Source: a bacterium (GTDB lineage: Bacteria > UBP4 > UBA4092 > JAOAEQ01). From it: a DNA stretch of 64,000 nt. The notes beneath the pieces were generated by a model that saw only the letters and a program-made list of their open reading frames with translations, had not been told where the DNA came from and searched no databases. The stretch spans positions 1-64,000 of the forward strand of contig JAOAEQ010000008.1 of assembly GCA_026416715.1 (NCBI GenBank), in the 5' to 3' direction. Of the stretch, positions 55,697 through 64,000 are shown piece by piece; position 1 is the first letter of the stretch; every line of letters starts with the position of its first letter. The position numbers and the translations under genes are program-made.

Positions 55697-57198
55697 GGTA
55701 ATACGCCTCCAACTTTCGCAATCAATGTAGTTATGGTCGGATTAATCAGATTCAGTAATAGAGCAGGATACACCCCAATAAGAATCGTTAAAATAATCAG
55801 CGGAATTAATGTTGATAATTCCCGTTTGTTAATCTCCGTTAGCGCATTCCATTTTTCATTAAACGGACCGAGTAGAATGCGTTGGAGCATATAGAGTATA
55901 TATCCTGCGGTTAGAACGATTCCGATAACCGCAATAATGGTATATATCGGGAAAACTTTATAGGTTCCGAGTAAAACCATAAATTCACTGACGAATCCTG
56001 ACATACCTGGCAACCCTAACGACCCGAGTGAAATAACGGTTAACACACCTGCGTAAACTGGAATTTTAGCACCCAGCCCACCGAATGCATTCAAATCGCG
56101 GGTATGCGCCCGGTCGTAGAGAACGCCAACGAGCAAGAACATTCCGCCGGTTAACAGACCGTGGCTGAACATCTGGAAATATCCGCCGTTCCAACCGGCA
56201 ATAGTGAATGCTGAGAGTCCCAGCAGAATAAATCCCATATGACTAACGCTACTATACGCAACCAGTTTCTTGAAATCCTGCTGAGCCATCGCGACGAATG
56301 CGCCATAAATAATTCCGATAACTCCAAGTACTGCGAACATAACCGCGAACTCATGTGCTGCTTGCGGTAATATCGGATGGCTGATTCGATAGAATCCATA
56401 GGTACCCATTTTTAAGAGAATTCCGGCTAGGATGACTGAAATTGGGGTTGGCGCTTCAACGTGGGCGTCAGGTAACCAGGTATGGAACGGAAACACCGGC
56501 ACTTTAATTGCGAATCCGAGGAATAACGCTAAGAATACTAACTGTGCCCCTCCGAATCGGAAGAAGGAAATTCCGGCGTTTAATCCGGTGGTAAGTGATT
56601 GCGATTGCGCTGCTAGTTCAGGGATACTGAACGTATGTGGGGTAGAAGCAAAATATAGCGCTAAAAAACCTACTAGCATAAACACGCTTCCGGCAAGGGT
56701 ATATAAAAAGAATTTAATTGCCGCATACTCTTTACGTGGACCACCCCAGACACCTATCAAGAAATACATCGGCACTAACATAACTTCCCAAAAGATATAG
56801 AACAAAAATAAATCCAGAGAAACAAAAGTTCCGAGCATACCGGTTTCGAGCAGAAGATATAGCACCCAATATTCTTTAATTCGAGGGCTGATATTCCAAG
56901 ATGCAATCGCTGCTAAAAATGAAAGCAAAGCGGTTAAAAATACCATCGGAACACTAATTCCATCAACGCCCATATAATAATCAATATTTAACGCTGGGAT
57001 CCAAGAGAATCGTTCCTGCATCTGGAATCCCGGATTCTGCGCATCGAATTGATAGATGATAACCAAGCTTAGCAAGAGGCAGATGAACGTTGTTACAATA
57101 CCAATTAGTTTGATGCGCGTTTCCTTTTGTTTATCCGTAAATAGAATTATTACTGCACCGAGTATCGGTACAAATGTTATTAAGGTTAGTATCGGCAT
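55693..57198 (-). CDS. nuoM: NADH-quinone oxidoreductase subunit M
   Basis: A 501-residue antiporter-like proton-pumping subunit: LFYIFWEVMLVPMYFLIGVWGG (conserved Glu), AIKFFLYTLAGSVFML (Lys), PFHTWLPDAHVEAPTPISVILAGILLKMGTYG and LVAYSSVSHMGFILLGLSAF. ATG at 57198 preferred over a TTG two codons earlier. Between nuoL and nuoN in the canonical order. Confidence 0.96.
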   Translation of the reverse strand: MPILTLITFVPILGAVIILFTDKQKETRIKLIGIVTTFICLLLSLVIIYQFDAQNPGFQMQERFSWIPALNIDYYMGVDGISVPMVFLTALLSFLAAIASWNISPRIKEYWVLYLLLETGMLGTFVSLDLFLFYIFWEVMLVPMYFLIGVWGGPRKEYAAIKFFLYTLAGSVFMLVGFLALYFASTPHTFSIPELAAQSQSLTTGLNAGISFFRFGGAQLVFLALFLGFAIKVPVFPFHTWLPDAHVEAPTPISVILAGILLKMGTYGFYRISHPILPQAAHEFAVMFAVLGVIGIIYGAFVAMAQQDFKKLVAYSSVSHMGFILLGLSAFTIAGWNGGYFQMFSHGLLTGGMFLLVGVLYDRAHTRDLNAFGGLGAKIPVYAGVLTVISLGSLGLPGMSGFVSEFMVLLGTYKVFPIYTIIAVIGIVLTAGYILYMLQRILLGPFNEKWNALTEINKRELSTLIPLIILTILIGVYPALLLNLINPTITTLIAKVGGVLP

Positions 57199-57241
57199 AT
57201 TCAATCCTTTATTAGTTCGTTACATTCGCGAAGTTCGCGGT

Positions 57242-59167
57242 TTAAAATATAAGAATTAATTTAATCAAAATCATTATAGCTAACCCTAAAATTAGGAATA
57301 GCGTATAGTTCTGAATGATACCGGTTTGCGCTTTTCGGAAAATGCTGCTGCTGGTTTGGGTAATCCACCCGGTGAAATTAACCAAGCCATCAACGATATA
57401 AATATCAATTAAATTTTTCAGTTTGCTTAATAACACTGTTGCCCACGCTACCCCATTAACCGTTCCGTCAATAATCAGCTGGTCGAACGCAAATGCGAGT
57501 TTTGTTAGTTTAAAGAACGGTCGAATGATCATGTATTCATAGAGTTCGTCGAAGTAATACTTATTAATCAAAACGCGATAAATAAATGGTAATCGACCGG
57601 CAATTGCTGACATAGATAACGTAGCCGGTTTTTTCCCATACGCTAAATACGCTACGACAATTCCAGCAGCTCCAACCAGAACAGAAATAACCATAATAAC
57701 TAAACTCGGTTCACTATGTTCATTCCCGAAATAGATATAATGCTGGAACCAGTTACCAAATAAAGGTGAGCCGGGAAGACCAACCACGGCTGCAGCGAAT
57801 GCTAATAGAATAAGCGGGATAGTCATAACTTTTGGAGATTCATGCGCATGGATTTCTTTATTTCTCAACGTTCCGGTAAAGGTCATAAAGAAGAGACGGA
57901 ACATATAGAACGCGGTGATAAATGCGGTTAAGGTAGCAATAAGGTAAATTGCAATATGTCCCGAACGATACGCTGCCAGCAAAATCTCATCTTTACTCCA
58001 GAACCCGCTGAACGGTGGGATACCGGCGATTGCGACACAAGCGACCAAAAATGTTATTGCCGTTATTTTCATTTTCGAATATAAACCGCCCATTTCGCGA
58101 ATATCCTGGGTTCCGGTTCCGTGAATAACACTCCCTGCACCGAGAAATAATAACGCTTTAAAAAACGCATGCGTGAACAAGTGGAACGTTCCGGCAGTAT
58201 ATCCGCCGACGCCAAGACCGACGAGCATAAATCCGAGCTGGCTGATTGTCGAATAGGCGAGAATACGTTTTATATCGTTTTGAACCAGCGCTATTGTAGC
58301 TGCCATAAATGCGGTGATGGTTCCGATATAAGCGACGATGAGTATTGCTTCGTGGTGGTAATGAAATACAATATAACTGCGTGCAACGAGATACACTCCC
58401 GCAGCAACCATGGTTGCTGCATGGATTAACGCGCTGACCGGCGTTGGTCCTTCCATAGCATCTGGAAGCCAGACATGAAGCGGAAACTGCGCTGATTTCC
58501 CGATTGCACCACAGAAAATTAGAATTGCAGCGATCGTTAATAAATATCCACCTTGGTTGACAACTGATTCGGTTAAATCTACAAAATGTAGTGTTCCGGT
58601 AGTATAAAATAGGATGAAAATACCAATGAGCAGACCCGTATCACCGATGCGAGTGGTAATAAACGCTTTTTTGCCAGCGTTCGCTGCTGAAATCCGTTCA
58701 AACCAGAAGCTGATTAAAAGATACGAACATAACCCGACTAATTCCCAGAAAATAAATAGTTCTGCAAAATTATTCGCGAGCACTAACCCAAGCATAGAAA
58801 ATGTGAATAATGACATATAAGCGAAAAACCGAGAATATCGCTTATCACCATGCATATATCCGATAGAATAGATTTGGATTAGCATACCGATAGTCGTAAC
58901 TACCATTAGCATCATTGCAGTTAACGGGTCGACCATAAACCCAAACTTGAGCTGATAACTGCCAAAGGTTAACCATGGGAGGAGATTAGTATTGATACTT
59001 CTACCGTGAAATGTATCTAAGAATGCACCGAGTGAAGTTATCAACGAGCAGAAGATAGCAAAAATCGAGATGTATGCGCTTAATTTCGGGATTCGTTTCC
59101 CGAAAAGAATAATGATAATAAACGCGACTAACGGGAATATTGGAATTAAATAAGAATAATTTATCAT
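57242..59167 (-). CDS. nuoL: NADH-quinone oxidoreductase subunit L
   Basis: A 641-residue antiporter-like subunit: ELFIFWELVGLCSYLLISFWFER, AFITTRIGDTGLLIGIFIL, FPLHVWLPDAMEGPTPVSALIHAATMVAAGVYLVAR, ILAYSTISQLGFMLVG. The C-terminal part (about 530-641) includes the region for the long lateral helix seen in NuoL. Standard length. Precedes nuoM with 43 nt between. Confidence 0.96.
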   Translation of the reverse strand: MINYSYLIPIFPLVAFIIIILFGKRIPKLSAYISIFAIFCSLITSLGAFLDTFHGRSINTNLLPWLTFGSYQLKFGFMVDPLTAMMLMVVTTIGMLIQIYSIGYMHGDKRYSRFFAYMSLFTFSMLGLVLANNFAELFIFWELVGLCSYLLISFWFERISAANAGKKAFITTRIGDTGLLIGIFILFYTTGTLHFVDLTESVVNQGGYLLTIAAILIFCGAIGKSAQFPLHVWLPDAMEGPTPVSALIHAATMVAAGVYLVARSYIVFHYHHEAILIVAYIGTITAFMAATIALVQNDIKRILAYSTISQLGFMLVGLGVGGYTAGTFHLFTHAFFKALLFLGAGSVIHGTGTQDIREMGGLYSKMKITAITFLVACVAIAGIPPFSGFWSKDEILLAAYRSGHIAIYLIATLTAFITAFYMFRLFFMTFTGTLRNKEIHAHESPKVMTIPLILLAFAAAVVGLPGSPLFGNWFQHYIYFGNEHSEPSLVIMVISVLVGAAGIVVAYLAYGKKPATLSMSAIAGRLPFIYRVLINKYYFDELYEYMIIRPFFKLTKLAFAFDQLIIDGTVNGVAWATVLLSKLKNLIDIYIVDGLVNFTGWITQTSSSIFRKAQTGIIQNYTLFLILGLAIMILIKLILIF

Positions 59168-59244
59168 ATAATAACAAATGAAAGAACGGGAGAACCGATA
59201 GGGTTCTTTAGTTCCTTAGTTTTTCGGTTCTTTAGTTAGTATCA

Positions 59245-59553
59245 TCACCATTTCATCAGGTTCGTTTTATCAACATAAACCGTTTTCGCATTTCGATAAA
59301 TTGAAATAACAATCGCTAATCCGACAGCTGCCGCCGCTGCCGCTAGTCCAATCGTAAAAATAGCAAAAATCTGACCAGTTCCTTCCGCCGGATTCATAAA
59401 TCGTGAGAAAGCTACCAGGTTGATGTTGGCCGCGTTAATAATCAATTCAATTGACATCAGAATCCCGACCGCATTCCGTCGAGTTAATGCGCCATAAATC
59501 CCGATACAGAATAAAATTGCTCCGAGAATAAGATAATGCGATAATGGAACCAT
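59245..59553 (-). CDS. nuoK: NADH-quinone oxidoreductase subunit K
   Basis: A 102-residue three-helix subunit: [43 protein letters not shown] (conserved Glu in MSIELI) and [29 protein letters not shown] at 59553 gives the usual length; upstream in-frame codons ([12 protein letters not shown]) derive from a repeat-like spacer and are unlikely to be translated. Downstream of nuoJ. Confidence 0.95.
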   Translation of the reverse strand: MVPLSHYLILGAILFCIGIYGALTRRNAVGILMSIELIINAANINLVAFSRFMNPAEGTGQIFAIFTIGLAAAAAAVGLAIVISIYRNAKTVYVDKTNLMKW

Positions 59554-59603
59554 ATATCGTTTAATTCCAAATTTCAAAATCCAAATCATTTAATCCGTTT
59601 CGA

Positions 59604-60200
59604 TTATGTTCGGTGATTAACCGATTTGTTTGCCATTTGGATTTTGTCATTGGACTTTACTCCCAAAGAGTCTATCTCTTTTCTTGCGAGAATAATCGCA
59701 CCGATTAATGCGATTAATAAAATAATTGAAATTATTTCAAATGGGAAAACATAAAGGGTTAACAATGCTTCACCGAGTTTGGTTATATTCGCGAGATTGG
59801 TTTCACCATAAAGCGATTTCCACGGGGTTAAAACCAGAATGATGATTAGAACTACCGCTAACGCTAAACAAACAATGAATGAAACTAATTTCTGTTCATT
59901 TGTCTGCCGGATTAACGGGCTGCCGACCCGCGCGGTTAACATCACCACAAAAATTATTAGCGTTACAATCGCTCCGACATAAATCAGGATTTGGGTTAAC
60001 GCTAGAAACTCAGCGTTTAAGAGGAGATAAACCCCTGCAATGAAGAATAACACTGCCGCTAACGTGATAATCGAATGGAATAGATTCCGCAAGGTGACGA
60101 CGAGAATCGCTCCGATAATAATCAATATTGCGAGCGAATAAAAAATCATTGCCGGGATTATTTCCGACGGGGTTAAATTAAGTTGCGTTAGAAAATCCAT
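59604..60200 (-). CDS. nuoJ: NADH-quinone oxidoreductase subunit J
   Basis: A 198-residue membrane subunit with 5 helices: FHSIITLAAVLFFIAGVYLLLNAEFLALTQILIYVGAIVTLIIFVVMLTA (helix 3 with the pi-bulge region). The last 20 residues (VKSNDKIQMANKSVNHRT) are encoded by DNA rich in CCAAATGGCAAAC-type words shared with spacers, so the C-terminus may have been extended by a repeat. Confidence 0.92.
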   Translation of the reverse strand: MDFLTQLNLTPSEIIPAMIFYSLAILIIIGAILVVTLRNLFHSIITLAAVLFFIAGVYLLLNAEFLALTQILIYVGAIVTLIIFVVMLTARVGSPLIRQTNEQKLVSFIVCLALAVVLIIILVLTPWKSLYGETNLANITKLGEALLTLYVFPFEIISIILLIALIGAIILARKEIDSLGVKSNDKIQMANKSVNHRT

Positions 60201-60259
60201 AATATAAATCCAGTGCTAAGACCGAAGTCCGAAATAAAAAATCAGCATACTACTACGAC

Positions 60260-60682
60260 TTAATCCTGTTTGTTTTCTTTTCCTTTTTTTAACAAATCAA
60301 CATATAGTTCTTGTCGAGTATATGTTGCCCATTCATAATCTTGAGAGAAAACGATCGCATTAGTTGGGCACGGATCAACGCATAATCCGCAATACGCGCA
60401 ACGGTCAGCATACCAGATAAACTTATCCAGCACATTTTTTTTCTCTTCTCGATGGGTTACAATTTCCAAATCATTATCCGGACAAGCGCGAGCACAGGCT
60501 AAACATCCGATACATTTATCTACATGGAGTTTCAATTGTCCCCGGAATCGTTCTGGCATATTCCATTTTTCATCCGGGTACTGCAAGGTTATCGCCGGTT
60601 TGAATAAATATTTTATCGTGACTTTCATTCCGACCAGCAGCGACCAGAGACCGGATACTATCTTTATAAAATAATTCAGCAT
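60260..60682 (-). CDS. nuoI: NADH-quinone oxidoreductase subunit I (2x[4Fe-4S])
   Basis: A 140-residue ferredoxin-like subunit carrying clusters N6a and N6b: CIGCLACARACP (Cys57, 60, 63, 67) and CAYCGLCVDPCP (Cys95, 98, 101, 105). N-terminal amphipathic helices attach it to the membrane arm. Upstream spacer to nuoH holds a perfect 27-nt palindrome. Confidence 0.96.
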   Translation of the reverse strand: MLNYFIKIVSGLWSLLVGMKVTIKYLFKPAITLQYPDEKWNMPERFRGQLKLHVDKCIGCLACARACPDNDLEIVTHREEKKNVLDKFIWYADRCAYCGLCVDPCPTNAIVFSQDYEWATYTRQELYVDLLKKGKENKQD

Positions 60683-60693
60683 AGCGACTATAG

Positions 60694-60720
60694 AGCAAAG
60701 TCCGAATTTCGGACTTTGCT
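60694..60720. repeat. Perfect 27-nt palindrome in nuoH-nuoI spacer
   Basis: AGCAAAGTCCGAA (60694-60706), one central T, TTCGGACTTTGCT (60708-60720). The core TCCGAATTTCGGA also occurs at about 24130-24142 after dapA. Member of a dispersed family; the position within a core operon argues against a strong terminator. Confidence 0.6.
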
Positions 60721-60790
60721 TACAATTGAAAACTCATGTGTTAACATCAGATTCACCGTCGGTAAACCGGTAAATCTGATTTATTTTTTA

Positions 60791-61849
60791 TTATTTATTA
60801 AATATTAACATTAATAATCCGGTGATGGCGATATTCATAAACGCTAACGGGGTTAGGACTTTCCAACCGAATGTCATCATTTGGTCAACTCGGACACGTG
60901 GAAATGTCCATCTGAACCACATCAACACAAATACCAGAAAATATGTTTTCAGCAAGAACCAGATGATTGATGGGAAAAATGGTCCTTGCCATCCTCCGAA
61001 AAATAACGTGGTAGCTATGGCGGAAACGGTGAAAATATTGGTATATTCGGCAACGAAAAAGATAGCGAACTTCATTCCGCTATATTCGGTATGAAATCCA
61101 GCAACGAGTTCTGATTCCGCTTCCGGAATATCGAACGGGGTTCGGTTGGTTTCAGCGGTGGCTGCAATGAAATAAATAATAAACGCAAGTGGCTGGATGA
61201 AAATAAACCATGCGGATTTCTGCGCTTCAACAATTGATACCATGCTCAACGACCCAACCATCATTACGACACTTATAACGGATAACAGCAACGGGACCTC
61301 ATAACTCACAATCTGGGCAACAGTTCGCATCCCGCCGATGAGAGAATATTTATTATACGAGCTCCACCCAGCCATAAAAATTCCGATAACCGCGATACTT
61401 CCGATAGCTAAAATATATAACAAACCTAAATTCAAATCTTTCGGAATCAATCCTTTATCAAATGGGATAACCAGAAAAGCCATAAATGCTGGGAACATAA
61501 CCACGACCGGCGCCGCTAGATACGGCAGTTTATCAACTTTTTCCGGCATAATATTTTCTTTTAGCAGCAATTTAATCGTATCTGCAATGCTCTGGAGTAT
61601 TCCATGGTATCCTACGCGCATCGGACCGAGTCGCGATTGAATATGCGCACTAACCTTTCGTTCCATCCAGATAACGAAAAATCCATGGATAGCAATAAAT
61701 GCCGCAATAACTCCAGCAACTAAGAACATAAACGCTACATCCGTTCCGAATACTATCCATTCCGTCAAAACTGGCGGAAGCCCGTTCTCTGTGCATATAT
61801 CACGTACGAGGTTTAATATTGTTATTGCTAATCGCTGTAAATCTACCAT
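60791..61849 (-). CDS. nuoH: NADH-quinone oxidoreductase subunit H
   Basis: A 352-residue quinone-site membrane subunit with 8 helices: ERKVSAHIQSRLGPMRVGYHGILQSIADTIKLLLKE and AATAETNRTPFDIPEAESELVAGFHTEYSGMKF, both hallmark blocks. The ATG at 61849 is preferred over a TTG five codons earlier. It follows nuoD directly (69 nt): no nuoE, F or G between them, unlike 14-subunit operons. Confidence 0.97.
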   Translation of the reverse strand: MVDLQRLAITILNLVRDICTENGLPPVLTEWIVFGTDVAFMFLVAGVIAAFIAIHGFFVIWMERKVSAHIQSRLGPMRVGYHGILQSIADTIKLLLKENIMPEKVDKLPYLAAPVVVMFPAFMAFLVIPFDKGLIPKDLNLGLLYILAIGSIAVIGIFMAGWSSYNKYSLIGGMRTVAQIVSYEVPLLLSVISVVMMVGSLSMVSIVEAQKSAWFIFIQPLAFIIYFIAATAETNRTPFDIPEAESELVAGFHTEYSGMKFAIFFVAEYTNIFTVSAIATTLFFGGWQGPFFPSIIWFLLKTYFLVFVLMWFRWTFPRVRVDQMMTFGWKVLTPLAFMNIAITGLLMLIFNK

Positions 61850-61918
61850 AATTGCAAATACCAAATACCAAGTATCAGGTGCTAAAAAAGAAATTTTTAC
61901 CCTTTTCCATCGACTTAC

Positions 61919-63079
61919 TTATCTGTCCAATTCGCCCATGACCATATCTAAACTACCGCCAATAGCAACAATATCCGCTACTTTCCATCCTTTCGCAATT
62001 TCCGGTAGAACACTCAGATTGCTAAAACACGCTGACCGGATTTTAAGCCGATACGGTTTTGGTGTTCCATCGCTGATAATATAGAAGCCAATTTCACCGC
62101 GCGGCGCTTCGGTTCGGAAATACAATTCGCCTACTGGCGGGCGGATAACTCGCGGTACCTTCGCCATAATTTCACCATCCGGAATGTTTTCTAGCGCTTG
62201 TTCGACGATTTTCAAACTTTCCCGCATCTCGTCAATCCGTACTTTATATCGGTCGTAACAATCGCCGGTTTCTCCGGTGGGAATATTAAAGTTAAACCTG
62301 GGATAAATTGAATACGGTTCGTTTTTCCGCAAATCCCATTTAACACCGGAGGCGCGAAGATTCGGACCGGTAACTCCATAATTTATTGCCATATCTTTTG
62401 GTAAAATGCCAATTCCTTTTGTTCGATTAACGAAAATAACATTATCGCTTAATAAATCCTCATATTCTTTAATTCGCGAACGACAATAAGCGATACACTT
62501 TTGCGCGTGTTCAATAAATCCTTGCGGTAAATCAAAGCGGACGCCGCCGATGCGAAAATAGTTATACGTTAATCGAGCGCCGCAAGTCATCTCAAACAAA
62601 TCGATAATTTTTTCCCGCTCCCGGAAGCAATAGAGTAACGGGGTCCAAGCGCCAAGATCGAGTGCATAGGTTCCAAGCCAAACTAAATGACTCGCAATAC
62701 GGTTTAATTCGCACATAATCACGCGGATATATTCCGCACGTTCCGGAACCTGAATTCCCGCCAATTTTTCTACTGCCATACAATATCCCATATTCATATT
62801 CATTGACGCCAGATAATCTAGCCGGTCAGAATATGGAACATACATCGTATAGGTTCGGTTTTCTGCAATTTTTTCATGATTTCGATGCAGATAACCGATA
62901 TAAGGAGTAACCTGTTTAATCACTTCGCCATCGAGTTTAAGGAGTAACCGCAGAACCCCATGTGTACTCGGATGCTGCGGTCCCATATTCACTTCAAACT
63001 CTTCGGTTTCGATATCTGACACCAAAACGTCTGGACACGGTTCAGTTATACGGTTTTTTTCTGATTTAGTCATTCTCAT
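61919..63079 (-). CDS. nuoD: NADH-quinone oxidoreductase subunit D (49 kDa type)
   Basis: A 386-residue quinone-binding hydrogenase-like subunit: VNMGPQHPSTHGVLRLLLKLDGE (conserved His), IGYLHRNHEKIAE, YLASMNMNMGYCMAVEKL, GVKWDLRKNEPY and the C-terminal SLDMVMGELDR. Separate from nuoC (not fused). Two ATGs (63079, 63073) are possible starts; the first is used. A 127-nt spacer rich in TTAAATTTCAAATG-like words lies upstream. Confidence 0.96.
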   Translation of the reverse strand: MRMTKSEKNRITEPCPDVLVSDIETEEFEVNMGPQHPSTHGVLRLLLKLDGEVIKQVTPYIGYLHRNHEKIAENRTYTMYVPYSDRLDYLASMNMNMGYCMAVEKLAGIQVPERAEYIRVIMCELNRIASHLVWLGTYALDLGAWTPLLYCFREREKIIDLFEMTCGARLTYNYFRIGGVRFDLPQGFIEHAQKCIAYCRSRIKEYEDLLSDNVIFVNRTKGIGILPKDMAINYGVTGPNLRASGVKWDLRKNEPYSIYPRFNFNIPTGETGDCYDRYKVRIDEMRESLKIVEQALENIPDGEIMAKVPRVIRPPVGELYFRTEAPRGEIGFYIISDGTPKPYRLKIRSACFSNLSVLPEIAKGWKVADIVAIGGSLDMVMGELDR

Positions 63080-63206
63080 CAAATAAGGTACTTTTAAATG
63101 TTAAATTTCAAATGTATGCCAAATGATTTAATGCTAAAAAGATTGATATTAGAACTTTAACCTTAGGTACTGATTTTACATTTAATATCAGGCATTTGAC
63201 ATTATA

Positions 63207-63662
63207 TTATTTAGTTAATTTTACCATTCCTTCTCGATTATAATCCTTCCGGAGCGGATATCCTACCCAATCATCCGGCATAAGAATCCGCCGCAAATCC
63301 GGATGCCCGAGAAAAACGATACCAAATAAATCATATACTTCTCGTTCATGCCAGTCTGCGGTTCGCCATAATGTTGATACGGTCGGAATTTTCGGGTCAG
63401 TTCGCGGAGTTTGCACTTTCAAAGTTACTTTATGCAAATGAATCATGGAAAACAGATGGTATACAACCTCGAGGTTTTCCCCGCGGTCAACACCACTTAA
63501 ACACATCAGACTATCAAACGCTAAATCTGAAGTTTCTTTCAGATAGAGACAGATGGGATAAATACTATTCGCAGGAACAATCATCGCCTGAGTTGCATCT
63601 ATACGCAATGGCGTCTGCGGGAAAGCGGTTTGTAATCGAGTTAAAATATCTTGTGGTTCCAT
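63207..63662 (-). CDS. nuoC: NADH-quinone oxidoreductase subunit C (30 kDa type)
   Basis: A 151-residue peripheral-arm subunit: VYHLFSMIHLHKVTLKVQ, STLWRTADWHEREVYDLFGIVFLGHPDLRRILMPDDWVGYPLRKDY, the NuoC signature. Between nuoB and nuoD. The spacer to nuoB has an inverted pair of CACCACAAAG/CTTTGTG-type words. Confidence 0.95.
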   Translation of the reverse strand: MEPQDILTRLQTAFPQTPLRIDATQAMIVPANSIYPICLYLKETSDLAFDSLMCLSGVDRGENLEVVYHLFSMIHLHKVTLKVQTPRTDPKIPTVSTLWRTADWHEREVYDLFGIVFLGHPDLRRILMPDDWVGYPLRKDYNREGMVKLTK

Positions 63663-63775
63663 TTGACTACTTCACCACAAAGGCACCAAGCCGTCCGAAG
63701 CGGAGTTATACTAAATTTTTATTTTTATTGCTAATGTTTGTTGGTGTACTTTGTGTCTTGGTGGTAGAAAATTTT

Positions 63776-64000
63776 TTATTTTTTAGATCTAATCGTTTCT
63801 TTTTTTATTTTTTCCTGTAACTGCATTAAGCCATAGAGCAATGTTTCTGGTCGAGGCGGACAGCCGGGAATATATACATCTACCGGAACCACCAAATCTA
63901 CTCCTTTAACCACACAATATGAATCATGGTAAAACGGTCCACCGGAAATTGCACAGCTTCCCATTGCCATAACGTATTTCGGTTCCGGCATTTGTTCATA
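63776..64000 (-). CDS. nuoB: NADH-quinone oxidoreductase subunit B, C-terminal part (runs off window)
   Basis: The last 74 residues of NuoB, the subunit with cluster N2: [21 protein letters not shown], then [15 protein letters not shown]. The reading frame is open to the window end, so the true start and probably nuoA lie beyond position 64000. First visible gene of the nuo run. Confidence 0.95.
   Translation of the reverse strand, partial: YEQMPEPKYVMAMGSCAISGGPFYHDSYCVVKGVDLVVPVDVYIPGCPPRPETLLYGLMQLQEKIKKETIRSKK

Overview
The window looks like a chromosomal segment of an uncultured, moderately AT-rich bacterium with a Gram-negative-type envelope. Supporting this are O-antigen-ligase-like, TPR/secretion and CsgG-like genes, a complete F1Fo ATP synthase and a respiratory complex I. 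The type IV/II prepilin at 42424-43092 has a segment of a kind I associate with candidate phyla such as Sumerlaeota, Hydrogenedentota and Omnitrophota. That placement is inference; no rRNA is present to fix it.

Layout. 1-8.4 kb: the start of tuf, tRNA-Thr upstream of it, a small conserved Cys protein, an MFS exporter overlapping an MgtA-type P-ATPase, a secreted metallophosphoesterase and a GT-C glycosyltransferase. 8.6-19.8 kb: a histidine phosphatase, then a mannose-family PTS set (IIC, IID, HPr, enzyme I; no IIA/IIB), a bifunctional glucose/mannose-phosphate isomerase, argH, an unknown gene, lysA and dapF. 19.8-23.2 kb: an accessory island between dapF and dapA. 23.2-33.4 kb: dapA, a Trm112-like protein, a proline-rich secreted protein, tdk, a transglutaminase-like protein, an ABC-2 exporter, VanZ-like and Wzy/WaaL-like proteins. 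33.4-43.1 kb: a sigma-54 response regulator, a sugar nucleotidyltransferase, a molybdenum hydroxylase with an SsnA-type amidohydrolase, two TPR proteins and a prepilin. 43.3-64 kb, all minus except one gene: nuoB-C-D-H-I-J-K-L-M-N followed by atpZ-I-B-E-F-H-A-[inverted MFS]-G-D-C and a cation/proton antiporter.

The most remarkable element is a diversity-generating retroelement (DGR) cassette at 20.1-21.9 kb. The target gene encodes a secreted CsgG-like domain fused to a C-terminal DUF1566-type C-type-lectin fold. Its last codons form a variable repeat (VR). A bAvd-family accessory gene follows, then a non-coding template repeat (TR). By hand alignment, TR and VR differ at 15 of 27 TR adenines across codons 7-26 of the repeat and at no non-adenine position in codons 1-25. 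A short block of non-adenine differences (IMH-like) and a perfect 11-bp hairpin follow. No reverse transcriptase is encoded in the window, so the cassette must be served in trans or has lost its RT. It sits within an approximately 94-bp-period array of palindromic repeats and is followed by a DarT-like ADP-ribosyltransferase gene.

Intergenic DNA throughout carries several families of short palindromic or low-complexity dispersed repeats. Some of them appear inside coding sequences as hydrophilic loop insertions.
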